This document shows, piece after piece, positions 52,325 to 62,222 of a DNA stretch of 64,000 nucleotides. The notes under the pieces are model-generated. The model did not search any database and was not told the DNA's origin. It worked only from the letters and a program-made list of their open reading frames with translations. Origin of the DNA: Fodinibius sp034521915 (GTDB taxonomy: Bacteria > Bacteroidota > Rhodothermia > Balneolales > Balneolaceae); contig NZ_JAXHLU010000014.1 in the NCBI RefSeq assembly GCF_034521915.1, positions 62,001 through 126,000 on the forward strand. Direction: 5' to 3'. Position 1 is the stretch's first letter; the number at the start of each line of letters is the position of its first letter. Position numbers and translations under genes: made by a program.

Positions 52325-55300
52325 ATGCTCGATAAAATCATACGTTTTTTTCTCGAAAATAAGCTTATAGCCGTTCTCCTGCTGCTCGGCTTTACTGCCT
52401 GGGGTTTGGCCACCGCGCCTTTCGGCTGGGATATCGATTGGCTTCCGCAAGATCCTGTAGCCGTAGATGCCATTCCGAACCTGGGACAGAATCAGCAAAT
52501 TGTTTATACCTCCTGGCCGGGACGGTCGCCACAGGATGTAGAAGATCAGATAACCTATCCACTTACAACTCAGCTTTTGACCGTACCCGGTGTTAAAACC
52601 GTCCGGAGCAGCTCAATGATGGGCACCTCCAGTATCTATGTCATTTTTGAAGAAGATGTCGATTTCTACTGGAGCCGCTCGCGCATCCTTGAAAAATTGA
52701 ATTCATTGCCGTCGGGGACGCTTCCGCAGGGAGTACAACCGTCGCTGGGACCCGATGCCACCGGGTTGGGCCAGATTTTCTGGTACACCTTAGAAGGACG
52801 AGATAGTGAGGGCAACGCCACGGGTGGATGGGATCTTCAAGAGTTACGGAGTATCCAGGATTTTTATGTCGGATATGGTTTGTCAGCCGTTGAAGGCGTT
52901 GCAGAAGTTGCTCCCATTGGTGGATATGTCAGTGAATATCAGGTAGATGTGGATCCTGAAAAGATGCAGGAGTATGGCGTTTCCATGTCGGAGGTATTCA
53001 AGGCAGTAAAAGAAAGCAACGCCGAAGTCGGAGCGCGAACGATCGAGATGAATAACGTAGAGTACTTGGTTCGGGGACTCGGATATATCGAAAATATAGA
53101 AGACCTCGAGCAGGCCGTGGTTAAAGTGGTTGACAATACGCCCGTACGCATCAGCGAAATTGCGAATGTCAGTCGTGGACCTTCACTGCGTCGCGGAGCG
53201 CTGGACAAGGGCGGAGCCGAAGTGGTGGGAGCCGTCGTTACCGCTCGCGAAGGTGCCAATCCCATGCAGGTGATCGAAAATGTGAAAGCCAAAATCAAGG
53301 AAATTGAGCCGGGACTTCCCTCCAAAACGCTGGATGACGGCACGGAATCAAAAGTTTCCATTGTCCCTTTTTATGATCGCAGTACGCTTATTCAGGAAAC
53401 ACTCGGTACCCTCGAGGAGGCACTTTCGCTGGAGGTATTGATCACCATTATTGTGATTGTGGTGATGGTGCTCAACCTGCGTACGTCGATTCTTATTTCG
53501 GGAATGCTTCCCGTGGCTGTACTGATGACCTTTATAGCTATGAAATTGGCCGGAGTGGATGCCAATATCGTATCCCTGTCAGGAATTGCCATAGCCATTG
53601 GTACCATTGTGGATATGGGGATTGTGCTTTCGGAGAATATGCTGCAGCATATGGATCGGGCCGACCCGGAAGAGTCGCTGCTGGAGGTTATATATCGGGC
53701 AACAAGCGAGGTTGCACATGCTATTATAACCGCGATCACCATGACGATCGTCAGTTTTCTCCCCGTTTTTACAATGGTGGCGGCTGAGGGCAAGCTTTTC
53801 CGTCCGCTGGCCTTTACTAAAACTTTTGCTCTGGTGGCAGCGATCATTATAGTGATTACGCTTATTCCACCATTCGCTCACTGGTTTTTCTCTATCAAAA
53901 TTAAAAGACGTCCGTTTAAAATAGCCTGGAACGCACTGTTGGCAATCGGCGGACTGTTTGTTGTTGTGAATGTGATGACTTGGGCAGGGGTTGTTCTTAT
54001 TGGTTTTGGATTGATCAACGGGGCGGCCCTGTTTGTTCGGGATGATCGATATCAAAAGTGGTTGCCTACCTTGAATATGAGTTTGATTGTAGTAGGGGTT
54101 GCTTGGCTGCTAACGAGCGAATGGCTGCCGTTGGGACCCGCCGTTTCATTTGCCGGCAACTTTATCACAGTGGCACTGTTGCTTACCGTCATCATGGGGA
54201 GCTTCTGGCTGGTAATCTATTATTATCGGCCCATTCTGGATTGGTGTTTAACGAATAAAAAGCTGTTTCTATCGATTCCAACGTCGCTGATCGTGTTGTC
54301 AATGGTTATTTGGCTGGGATTTTCGGGCGTATTCGGTTTTGTAGCCAGTGGTTTCAACACCGTTGGTCTCAATATTCAAGAAACGTCAGCATGGCAGGCG
54401 GCCGAGTCTACTTTCCCGGGGCTGGGCGAAGAGTTTATGCCGCCATTGGACGAAGGTTCCTATCTGTTGATGCCGACAACGATGCCCCATGCCGGCATTG
54501 AGGAGGCCAAAGATGTGATGCAGAAGTTGGATATGCGCGTTTCTTCTATTCCCGAGGTGGAAACAGTCGTAGGCAAGATGGGGCGCACCGAATCAGCCTT
54601 GGACCCGGCTCCCATCTCTATGTTTGAAAATATTATTACCTATAAAACGGAGTATAAAACCAACGAGAATGGGCATCGCATTCGATTTCGTACAGATTCT
54701 GAAGGAGCTTTTGTCCGAAATGAGAATGGAGAACTTATTCCCGATTCCGACGGACAGTATTACCGGCAGTGGCGTGATCATATTGAGTCACCCGATGATA
54801 TTTGGGATGAAATTGTAAAAGCCGCTGATATTCCAGGTACAACTTCGGCGCCTAAACTGCAGCCAATACAAACGCGGCAGATTATGTTGCAGTCGGGAAT
54901 GCGGGCACCGATGGGCATCAAGGTGAAGGGTCCGGATCTGCAGACCATCGAAGACTTTGGACTACGTTTGGAGGAGCAGCTTAAGGAGGTTCCGGGCATC
55001 AAGCCGTCGTCGGTTTTTGCGGATAGAATTGTCGGCAAGCCCTATCTGGAAATTGATGTCAATAGGGAAAAGATAGCCCGTTATGGTTTATCGATGCAGG
55101 ATGTTCAGCATTACCTGGAGGTGGCCTTGGGAGGCATTCAGCTAACGAATACCGTAGAGGGACGAGAACGATATCCCGTGCGGGTTCGCTATGCCAGAGA
55201 GCAGCGCGATGATCCGGAGAAGATCAGGCGCATGCTGGTACCTACGGGTATGGGATCGCAGGTGCCGCTGGGACAGCTGGCAGAAATACGCTACCGGCAA

Positions 55301-56098
55301 GGTCCGCAGGTAATCAAAAGTGAAGATACTTTTTTAGTGGGCTATGTAATTTTTGACAGCATTGACTCGGTGGCGGAGGTCGATGCCGTTGAAAATGCGC
55401 AAAGTTATCTGAATGACCAGATCAACGCCGGGAAACTAACCGTACCGCCGGGGATCAGTTACGAGTTTGCCGGTAACTACGAAAATCAAGTGCGGGCATC
55501 AGAGCGGCTGGCTATTATCCTGCCGATTGCCCTGCTGCTAATTTTCCTGATCATCTACTTTCAATTTAAGTCGGTGCCAACCTCCATGATGATCTTCAGC
55601 AGTATTTTTGTGGCTTGGGCTGGTGGATTTATTCTCGTGTGGCTGTACGGTCAGGGCTGGTTTATGGATTTCAACATGTTTGGAACTAATATGCGTGAAT
55701 TGTTTCAGATGGGTACCGTAAACCTGAGTATTGCCGTGTGGGTTGGTTTTATCGCCCTCTTTGGAATTGCCGCTGAGGGAGGTGTGGTCATGGCTACCTA
55801 TCTGGATCAGGTGTTTGATCGCGATAATCCCGGCACATTGCAGGAGATAAAATCTGCCGTGGAAGAGGCCGCCGGCCGACGGATTCGTCCCACAATGATG
55901 ACCACAGCTACAACCATATTGGCACTGATTCCCGTACTTACCTCCACCGGACGAGGCGCGGATATCATGGTGCCGATGGCGATTCCCAGTGTCGGGGGCA
56001 TGTTCCTGCAAATTATTACGCTGTTTGTGGTGCCGGTGCTCTATGCCATGTGGCAAGAGTATAAGCTCCAGCATAAGCCAGAAAGAAGTGAGGTTTAA
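52325..56098 (+). CDS. cusA: CusA/CzcA-type heavy-metal RND efflux pump
   Basis: Inner-membrane RND pump that exports Cu(I)/Ag(I) or divalent metals with proton energy. It has 1257 residues, about 200 longer than E. coli CusA (1047). The extra sequence is mainly an additional membrane segment around residues 525-690 (several helices: WNALLAIGGLFVVVNVMTWAG, LNMSLIVVGVAWLLTS, ITVALLLTVIMGSFWLVIYYY) and an insertion in the periplasmic part. Signatures are PAVDAIPNLGQNQ-like start, PYPLTTQLLTVPGVKTVR region (ITYPLTTQLL), the proton-relay Asp in AIGTIVDMGIVLSENML and LDEGSYLLMPTTMPHA. MLQSGMRAPMGIK holds methionines positioned like the CusA Met site. It is the first of the efflux genes. Confidence 0.93.
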   Translation: MLDKIIRFFLENKLIAVLLLLGFTAWGLATAPFGWDIDWLPQDPVAVDAIPNLGQNQQIVYTSWPGRSPQDVEDQITYPLTTQLLTVPGVKTVRSSSMMGTSSIYVIFEEDVDFYWSRSRILEKLNSLPSGTLPQGVQPSLGPDATGLGQIFWYTLEGRDSEGNATGGWDLQELRSIQDFYVGYGLSAVEGVAEVAPIGGYVSEYQVDVDPEKMQEYGVSMSEVFKAVKESNAEVGARTIEMNNVEYLVRGLGYIENIEDLEQAVVKVVDNTPVRISEIANVSRGPSLRRGALDKGGAEVVGAVVTAREGANPMQVIENVKAKIKEIEPGLPSKTLDDGTESKVSIVPFYDRSTLIQETLGTLEEALSLEVLITIIVIVVMVLNLRTSILISGMLPVAVLMTFIAMKLAGVDANIVSLSGIAIAIGTIVDMGIVLSENMLQHMDRADPEESLLEVIYRATSEVAHAIITAITMTIVSFLPVFTMVAAEGKLFRPLAFTKTFALVAAIIIVITLIPPFAHWFFSIKIKRRPFKIAWNALLAIGGLFVVVNVMTWAGVVLIGFGLINGAALFVRDDRYQKWLPTLNMSLIVVGVAWLLTSEWLPLGPAVSFAGNFITVALLLTVIMGSFWLVIYYYRPILDWCLTNKKLFLSIPTSLIVLSMVIWLGFSGVFGFVASGFNTVGLNIQETSAWQAAESTFPGLGEEFMPPLDEGSYLLMPTTMPHAGIEEAKDVMQKLDMRVSSIPEVETVVGKMGRTESALDPAPISMFENIITYKTEYKTNENGHRIRFRTDSEGAFVRNENGELIPDSDGQYYRQWRDHIESPDDIWDEIVKAADIPGTTSAPKLQPIQTRQIMLQSGMRAPMGIKVKGPDLQTIEDFGLRLEEQLKEVPGIKPSSVFADRIVGKPYLEIDVNREKIARYGLSMQDVQHYLEVALGGIQLTNTVEGRERYPVRVRYAREQRDDPEKIRRMLVPTGMGSQVPLGQLAEIRYRQGPQVIKSEDTFLVGYVIFDSIDSVAEVDAVENAQSYLNDQINAGKLTVPPGISYEFAGNYENQVRASERLAIILPIALLLIFLIIYFQFKSVPTSMMIFSSIFVAWAGGFILVWLYGQGWFMDFNMFGTNMRELFQMGTVNLSIAVWVGFIALFGIAAEGGVVMATYLDQVFDRDNPGTLQEIKSAVEEAAGRRIRPTMMTTATTILALIPVLTSTGRGADIMVPMAIPSVGGMFLQIITLFVVPVLYAMWQEYKLQHKPERSEV

Positions 56099-56160
56099 CA
56101 TGTTAATTAATAAGAAATTCAGACCCATGAAATTTTCGATGACTGAAATAAATAAGAAAC

Positions 56161-56185
56161 CGTTCCGACGCAGAGCATCGGAACG
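56161..56185. repeat. REP-like hairpin, copy 3 (single)
   Basis: CGTTCCGA-CGCAGAGCA-TCGGAACG followed by AGAT. The same loop as copies 1 and 2, with a stem altered on both sides. A downstream AAGGTCGCCGACGCTT unit (56212-56227) is shared with 44254. Both lie in the spacer between the cusA-like and tolC-like genes. Confidence 0.8.
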
Positions 56186-56261
56186 AGATAAAGCAAGAAA
56201 GTACCCCTTCGAAGGTCGCCGACGCTTTATAGCTTTGGCGACGTGTCAGGGATTGAGAGAA

Positions 56262-57536
56262 ATGATTGTACTTTTAGTAATGATGATTATCCCTTTGTTT
56301 GGGATGGCTCAGCAAGCAGATACCAGCAGCGTTCAAATTGAGCAGTATATGCAACAGGCTGCTCAAAACAATCCGGGACTTAAGGCAGAATACCGCCAAT
56401 ATTTGTCGGCATTGCAACAATCGCCGCAGGTTAGCACGCTGCCCGATCCTGAACTGTCATTCGGGTATTTTATCAATCCTATTGAGACCCGGATTGGGCC
56501 TCAGCAGGCTCGATTTGGAATCACGCAAATGTTTCCGTGGTTTGGTACGCTGGATGCTCGTGGCAATGCGGCAACACAGCAAGCAAAGGCTAAATTTGAA
56601 GCATTCCAGGACGTGCGAAATAAGCTGTTCTATGAGGTGCAGAAAAGCTGGTACAACCTTTATAAGATTGAGCAGGTTATCCGAATACTGGAGGAGAATA
56701 TTGAGCTCCTGGATATTTTTGAATCGCTCGCGATGCAGGAATATGAGACCAACCAGGTTGGGCAGGCTGATGTGTTGCGGGTGCAAATCGAAAAAGAGGA
56801 TCTGAAGTCGCGATTGGAGTTGCAAAAAGACAATCGACAGGTTGCCCTGCAGGAATTTAATGAACTGCTCAATCGTCAGTCCGATTCAAAGGTGGTAACT
56901 CCGGACAGTTTGCAAAAGAAGGTCCTGAAGATGTCGAAGAACGAATTGGAGCATGTGGCAATGCGACAAAATCCACAGTTGTCAAAAATCGATTTCGAAG
57001 CTTCGTCGGCGCGGAGTTCAATTAAAGCCGCTCAGAAAGAAGGCATGCCGAAGTTTGGGGTTGGTATCGACTATATGATAACCGGTGAACGAGATATGGC
57101 ACTTACCGATAACGGTCAGGATGCGATTCTTGCTCGGATGGGTATCCAGATTCCCTTATATCGAAAGAAGTACCGAGCGAAGGAGAAGCAGGCGCAGATT
57201 CAACTGCGCTCAGTGCAGGATCGTCAGCAGGCAACCGAAAATCGACTGTTGACGCAGCTCAGCAAAGCATTGCGCAATTATAATGATGGGCAGCGTCGCT
57301 TGAATCTCTATAAGGATATTCAGATTCAGCGTACCCAGCAGACCATTGATATTTTGACTGAACAGTATGCGACTTCGGCAACGGATTTTGATGAGCTGTT
57401 GCGGCTCCAGCGTAAACTGCTGGATTATGAACTTGCACAGCAGCAGGCGCTTGTGGATCTGAATACGGCGGTTGCGCGCATTGAGTATCTGTACGGCAAG
57501 CATAACACGAATCCCAAAGAAATTGAATTGGAGTAA
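56262..57536 (+). CDS. TolC/CusC-family outer-membrane efflux protein
   Basis: It has 424 residues from the ATG at 56262 (GAGAG upstream), which gives a signal peptide MIVLLVMMIIPLFGMAQ. The open frame extends back to 56100 and even 55989, but that part is REP-like sequence and overlaps cusA, so it is rejected. The mature protein is long coiled-coil helices: QAAQNNPGLKAEYRQYL, QVGQADVLRVQIEKEDL and YATSATDFDELLRLQRKLLDYELAQQQ are typical OEP repeats. It would form the outer-membrane duct for the CusA/CusB pump. The gene order cusA-tolC-cusB is unusual compared with cusCFBA. Confidence 0.92.
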   Translation: MIVLLVMMIIPLFGMAQQADTSSVQIEQYMQQAAQNNPGLKAEYRQYLSALQQSPQVSTLPDPELSFGYFINPIETRIGPQQARFGITQMFPWFGTLDARGNAATQQAKAKFEAFQDVRNKLFYEVQKSWYNLYKIEQVIRILEENIELLDIFESLAMQEYETNQVGQADVLRVQIEKEDLKSRLELQKDNRQVALQEFNELLNRQSDSKVVTPDSLQKKVLKMSKNELEHVAMRQNPQLSKIDFEASSARSSIKAAQKEGMPKFGVGIDYMITGERDMALTDNGQDAILARMGIQIPLYRKKYRAKEKQAQIQLRSVQDRQQATENRLLTQLSKALRNYNDGQRRLNLYKDIQIQRTQQTIDILTEQYATSATDFDELLRLQRKLLDYELAQQQALVDLNTAVARIEYLYGKHNTNPKEIELE

Positions 57537-57604
57537 GGCGATTAAATGCATCGCAATGTTACTCACAAGGCAAGACTTATTACCAAATACTAAAATCTGA
57601 AATC

Positions 57605-59446
57605 ATGAAATCACCTAACATTAATCAAATTGGAAGATCAGCAGGAATATTAGTTATCGGACTCCTGTTAGGATGGCTGTTTTTTGGCGGATCATCCGCC
57701 GATCAGCCGCAAAGCATGGATGAGCACGTTAAAGAAGCTCATACCAATGAGCAGGGCGAAGTGGTGTATACCTGCAGTATGCATCCCAGCGTAAGGCAAT
57801 CGGAACCGGGCAATTGTCCCATTTGCGGGATGGAGCTTATTCCGGCCGATGAAGAAGGTTCCGAGCAGGGCTCCGAAGCAAGTAATTATGAGTTAAAAAT
57901 GACCGAAGCTGCTGCCCGACTGGCGGAGGTTCAGACGACAGAAGTCATAAAAGATGTTGCAGTTAAGAAAGTTCGTATGCCCGGTAAAATTGCTGTTGAC
58001 GAGCGACGCGTATCAAATGTGACAGCCCATTTTCCGGGTCGTATCACTCAGCTCTATGTGGATTACACCGGAGCACGGATTCAGAAAGGAGAGCGTTTGG
58101 CTTCGATCTATTCCCCGCAACTTTTGTCAGCCCAGCGAGAGCTTCTTGAAACGCGAAAGCACAAGAAGAGCAATCCTGCTCTGTATCAGTCCACGCGAAG
58201 AAAGCTGGAGCTTTGGGAGTTGCCTGAGGAAGAGATTCAAAAAATTGAGAACAGCGGCAAGGTTATCAATGAGCTTGATATTGTATCACCTGCCGAGGGG
58301 TATGTGCTAAAAAGAAATATCTCTGAGCAGGATCACGTGATGGAGGGTACGGTAATGTATGAAATCGCGAACCTTTCAAAGGTTTGGGTGACCTTTGAGG
58401 CTTATGAAAGTGATCTTGTCGGTTTGGCTGAAGGGAATAAGGTTACGTTTACGGTTGAAGCCTATCCCGGGGAAACATTTGAAGCCGAGATCACCTATAT
58501 CGATCCCACTTTGGATCCGCAGTCGCGAACGGCCACCGTTCGTGCAGAGGCTGCTAATCCTGATAGACGATTGAAGCCACAGATGCTTGCAGAAGGTGTT
58601 GTGTCATCAGAAATTTCGGGTGGCAAAGAGCAGACGCTCATCCCAAAATCAGCGGTATTATGGACCGGTGAACGATCGGTGGTGTATGTATATAAGAGGG
58701 TGGATGGTCAGCCTGTTTTTGAATTTCGGGAGGTTGAGCTCGGGGCCCGTGTTGGAGATCAGTATGTCGTTAAATCCGGAGTAAAAGTCGGAGAAGAGGT
58801 GGTTACTAACGGCAATTTCAAAATTGACAGTGCTGCACAACTGGCGGGTAAAGCAAGCATGATGAATAGAAATCCCGATGGTACAAAACCGGCGGGACAC
58901 AATCACGGATCGATGGAGGAGATGAATAGAAGTGGCGAATCGTCAGAGATGGACAACCAGAGTCATGAGGAAGCAACAACAGATACCAGCGATCACCAGC
59001 ACTCCGAACATTTATCTGAACTCATTGATAACTATCTTGCAATGAAAGAAGCGTTAGCAAATGATCGTTTTAAGGAGGCCAAAAATCATCTCGAAGCATT
59101 TAAAAAAGAAGTGACAGAAAGCAAGGAGATGAATGAACATCCCGAGCATTCGGACATGCATCAAAAGCACCACGCTGCAATGGTTGAAGCGGTAAATAAT
59201 GCCTCTGAAGCGAAAACAATTGATAAGCTCAGAGAATCATTTGCAGAAATATCGAATCAACTTGTGAAGGCTGTGGAAAATCAGGGATTTGATACCAAGG
59301 AGTTATATTGGCAATATTGTCCCATGGCACAAAACCAAGAGGGCGCATATTGGTTGGATGATAAAAAAGCAATATCGAATCCCTATATGGGACAGCAGAT
59401 GCCGGGCTGTGGTAGTACTGAAAAGGTAATATCGAAAAGTAAATAA
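57605..59446 (+). CDS. cusB: CusB-type periplasmic adaptor with metal-binding and DUF3347 domains
   Basis: Membrane-fusion protein linking CusA to the outer duct. It has 613 residues. An N-terminal membrane anchor (about 10-30) is followed by a heavy-metal-binding motif YTCSMHPSV...CPICGMELIP (about 55-80) with Cys/His/Met ligands, the barrel-sandwich and lipoyl core (KIAVDERRVSNVTAHFPGRI, SPAEGYVLKRNISEQDHV), beta-barrel and MP domains (about 120-420). A His/Met-rich linker (HNHGSMEEMN, DHQHSEHLSE) leads to a C-terminal DUF3347 domain ending YWQYCPMA...GAYWLDD...NPYMGQQMPGCG. Both ends could bind copper. The domain stacking resembles Bacteroidota silver/copper adaptors. Confidence 0.94.
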   Translation: MKSPNINQIGRSAGILVIGLLLGWLFFGGSSADQPQSMDEHVKEAHTNEQGEVVYTCSMHPSVRQSEPGNCPICGMELIPADEEGSEQGSEASNYELKMTEAAARLAEVQTTEVIKDVAVKKVRMPGKIAVDERRVSNVTAHFPGRITQLYVDYTGARIQKGERLASIYSPQLLSAQRELLETRKHKKSNPALYQSTRRKLELWELPEEEIQKIENSGKVINELDIVSPAEGYVLKRNISEQDHVMEGTVMYEIANLSKVWVTFEAYESDLVGLAEGNKVTFTVEAYPGETFEAEITYIDPTLDPQSRTATVRAEAANPDRRLKPQMLAEGVVSSEISGGKEQTLIPKSAVLWTGERSVVYVYKRVDGQPVFEFREVELGARVGDQYVVKSGVKVGEEVVTNGNFKIDSAAQLAGKASMMNRNPDGTKPAGHNHGSMEEMNRSGESSEMDNQSHEEATTDTSDHQHSEHLSELIDNYLAMKEALANDRFKEAKNHLEAFKKEVTESKEMNEHPEHSDMHQKHHAAMVEAVNNASEAKTIDKLRESFAEISNQLVKAVENQGFDTKELYWQYCPMAQNQEGAYWLDDKKAISNPYMGQQMPGCGSTEKVISKSK

Positions 59447-59465
59447 AAGGTAGACGGATAAGATT

Positions 59466-61478
59466 ATGGAACAAGATCACGAGCATCATCAAGGCAATAC
59501 CGGGAAATCTCAGGACGGGCACGGCCATCACGATCACCACAAACAGATGGCCAAAGATTTTAAGCGGCGGTTTTGGATATCGCTAATTGTTACGATTCCC
59601 ATCCTTGCGCTTTCGCACATGATTCAGGGATTTCTGGGCCTTGGGGATAGCCTGCAATTTGAGGGCGATTTGTATATCTCATTTGTGCTGTCGTCGTTTG
59701 TGTTTTTCTATGGCGGCTGGCCTTTCCTTAAGGGATTATATGATGAATTGGGCAAAAAGGAGCCGGGTATGATGACGCTCATCGGTCTGGCAATTACCGT
59801 GGCGTATGTCTATAGCTCGGTGGTGGTTTTTGGCGTTGAGGGCGAAGTCTTTTTCTGGGAGCTGGCTACACTGGTGGATATCATGCTGGTGGGCCACTGG
59901 ATAGAAATGCGCTCGGTGATGAGTGCTTCCCGTGCCCTCGAAGAGTTGGCAAAGCTGATGCCGGGAGAGGCGCATCGTATTACTGATGAAGGGGAAACGG
60001 AAGATATCCCTCTGGAAGAACTGGAGGTGGGTGATCAGGTATTAATAAAGCCCGGTGAAAAAGTACCGGCTGATGGCCATGTAGTAGAGGGAAGCTCGTC
60101 TGTGAATGAATCGCTGATGACAGGGGAATCCAAGCCGGTGTCAAAAAAAGAGGGCGATGAAGTGATCGGAGGATCGGTAAATGGTCAGGGATCGCTTACT
60201 ATTAAAGTGGAGAAAACGGGCGATGATTCCTTTCTCTCTCAGGTCATTGAGTTGGTAAGACAGGCGCAGGAAAGTAAGTCACGCACCCAGGATCTGGCGA
60301 ATCGTGCCGCTTTTTGGCTCACGCTTATTGCTTTGGGAGCCGGAGCATTGACCTTCTTTGGATGGACGTATTTTTCGTCGGAAAACTTCATTTTTGCCCT
60401 CGAGCGTACTGTTACTGTCATGGTGATTACCTGTCCACACGCCTTGGGATTAGCCGTACCTTTAGTTGTGGCGGTTTCAACGTCACTTGCTGCTCAAAAT
60501 GGATTTTTAATTCGCAACCGTGCTGCATTTGAACAATCCCGCAGTGTTGATGCCCTTATTTTTGATAAGACAGGCACCCTTACGAAAGGGGAGTTCGGAG
60601 TTACCGATGTACTCACATTTAGTGATTTGTATAATGAAGAAGAGCTTTTAAAACTGGCGGCCTCTGTGGAACAAAACTCCGAGCATCCGCTGGCGGAGGG
60701 GATTTTAGAAGCCGTCGATGAAACGTATAATATTGAAAACTTTGATTCGATTACAGGCAAAGGCATCAAAGGAAAAGTAAACGGGAAGCAGGTATTTGTT
60801 GTAAGTCCCGGCTATGTAGAAGAGCAAAACATGCAATTGCCGAGGGAAAAGTACGAGAAGCTTTCTGAAGAAGGAAAAACTGTGGTGTTTGTTATTGTGG
60901 ATGATGAGTTGAAAGGAGCTATAGCACTTGGCGATCAGATACGAGCAAGTTCGTACGAAGCCATCAAAAAGCTTAACGATATGGGAGTTCGCTGCATGAT
61001 GCTTACCGGTGATAATAAACAGACTGCTGCATTTGTGGCAGATAAGCTGGGACTCGAAGAGTTTTTTGCCGAGGTGCTTCCTGAGGAAAAAGCCGATAAA
61101 ATAAAAGAAGTGCAGGAGCGCGGGCTAAAAGTAGCGATGACGGGAGACGGGGTTAATGATGCACCGGCCTTGGCCCAGGCCGATGTGGGTATCGCTATTG
61201 GCGCGGGATCGGATGTAGCTGTAGAAACGGCGGATATTATTCTTACTGAAAGTGATCCAAATGATGTAGCTGCGGTGATTCAGCTGGCTAAATCGACCTA
61301 TCGAAAAATGATCCAAAACCTATTTTGGGCTACGGGATACAATGCGTTTGCCATCCCATTAGCAGCGGGTGTATTGGTGAGTTATGGCATTATTTTGAGT
61401 CCGGCTGTTGGTGCGGTACTGATGTCGTTAAGTACCGTTATTGTGGCTATAAATGCCAGATTCTTATCACTTGAATAA
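59466..61478 (+). CDS. copB: CopB-type copper P1B ATPase
   Basis: ATP-driven copper/silver exporter. It has 670 residues. A His-rich N-terminus (HEHHQG, HGHHDHHKQM) replaces the CXXC HMA domains. The membrane metal motif is CPH (MVITCPHALGLAVPLV), placing it in the P1B-3 (CopB, Cu(II)/Cu(I)/Ag) group. Phosphorylation is at DKTGTLTKG (about 365), actuator TGE at LMTGESKPVS, ATP site SVEQNSEHPLAEGI and hinge GDGVNDAPALAQADVGIAIG. It follows cusB by 19 bases, so pump and ATPase are co-expressed. No CueR, CusR or CsoR regulator lies in the island. Confidence 0.95.
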   Translation: MEQDHEHHQGNTGKSQDGHGHHDHHKQMAKDFKRRFWISLIVTIPILALSHMIQGFLGLGDSLQFEGDLYISFVLSSFVFFYGGWPFLKGLYDELGKKEPGMMTLIGLAITVAYVYSSVVVFGVEGEVFFWELATLVDIMLVGHWIEMRSVMSASRALEELAKLMPGEAHRITDEGETEDIPLEELEVGDQVLIKPGEKVPADGHVVEGSSSVNESLMTGESKPVSKKEGDEVIGGSVNGQGSLTIKVEKTGDDSFLSQVIELVRQAQESKSRTQDLANRAAFWLTLIALGAGALTFFGWTYFSSENFIFALERTVTVMVITCPHALGLAVPLVVAVSTSLAAQNGFLIRNRAAFEQSRSVDALIFDKTGTLTKGEFGVTDVLTFSDLYNEEELLKLAASVEQNSEHPLAEGILEAVDETYNIENFDSITGKGIKGKVNGKQVFVVSPGYVEEQNMQLPREKYEKLSEEGKTVVFVIVDDELKGAIALGDQIRASSYEAIKKLNDMGVRCMMLTGDNKQTAAFVADKLGLEEFFAEVLPEEKADKIKEVQERGLKVAMTGDGVNDAPALAQADVGIAIGAGSDVAVETADIILTESDPNDVAAVIQLAKSTYRKMIQNLFWATGYNAFAIPLAAGVLVSYGIILSPAVGAVLMSLSTVIVAINARFLSLE

Positions 61479-61679
61479 TTCTAAAGGTAAAAATTTAATT
61501 TAAATAGAATATCGTTCGAAAGTATGCGTTGCCAACATTCAAGCTCTTAACTATGGCTAAGGTATTTAGCTCAATATATGAGCTGATAGGTTATTTTAAT
61601 TCGGAATAAATAATCTCTATCTTAACAGAGCTTAATTCAAAGCAAGATCTATTTAATTTTAAATCATTCAATAAAATTT

Positions 61680-62165
61680 ATGAAGTTTTTTAAACAATCC
61701 GCGGCTTTTGTACTTGGTTTTCTTTTAATGGCCGGTTCGGTTTTTGCGCAAGGCAATCCCATGCAACAGAAAATGCAGCAAACGCAGGCAGACAGTATCA
61801 CTAATGAAGAACTGAAAAAATTTGCTGCTGTTACCAGCGATGTAAATGCAAAAATTGACGAAAAGATTGACTCGTTGTTAGCTGACAAGGAAATGGATCC
61901 CAAGCGATTTCAAGAGATTATGATGAAGCAAAGAAATCCTCAATCTGATTCTGCGGATGTTACAGACCAAGAGCAGAAAACAATTGATGAAGTCCAGCCG
62001 AAATTGATGAAAGTTCAGCAAAAAGAAATCATGAACGCAATGGAGAAAAATGGACTCCAGCCACAGCGGTTTCAAGCTATTGTAAAGGCATTGCAATCAA
62101 ATCCTGAGGTAGTTAAACGCTATCGTCAAATCACACAAGAACAGCAGCAAAGCGATCAGAACTAA
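61680..62165 (+). CDS. DUF4168-domain exported protein
   Basis: It has 161 residues with a signal peptide (cleavage after SVFAQ). The mature part is helical and rich in Gln, Met, Lys and Asp: ITNEELKKFAAVTSDVNAKIDEKID and KEIMNAMEKNGLQPQRFQAI are the DUF4168 hallmark pattern of two similar helical units. Function is unknown. It is 200 bases beyond copB, with no shared terminator seen between, so co-expression with the efflux genes is possible but not shown. A bidirectional terminator follows. Confidence 0.8.
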   Translation: MKFFKQSAAFVLGFLLMAGSVFAQGNPMQQKMQQTQADSITNEELKKFAAVTSDVNAKIDEKIDSLLADKEMDPKRFQEIMMKQRNPQSDSADVTDQEQKTIDEVQPKLMKVQQKEIMNAMEKNGLQPQRFQAIVKALQSNPEVVKRYRQITQEQQQSDQN

Positions 62166-62189
62166 CGCTCTTTTTTGATAGTACATTTT

Positions 62190-62222
62190 AAAGCCTGTTT
62201 CGCTTAGCGAGGCAGGCTTTTC
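62190..62222. terminator. Bidirectional terminator
   Basis: AAAGCCTG/CAGGCTTT arms with inner CGC/GCG pairing and T or A tracts on both sides; it lies between the convergent DUF4168 and glycosylase genes. Confidence 0.85.

Noticed and set aside
55989..56261. N-terminal extension of the TolC-like protein
   Set aside because: It overlaps cusA and then consists of REP-like repeat sequence; a good signal peptide starts at 56262.
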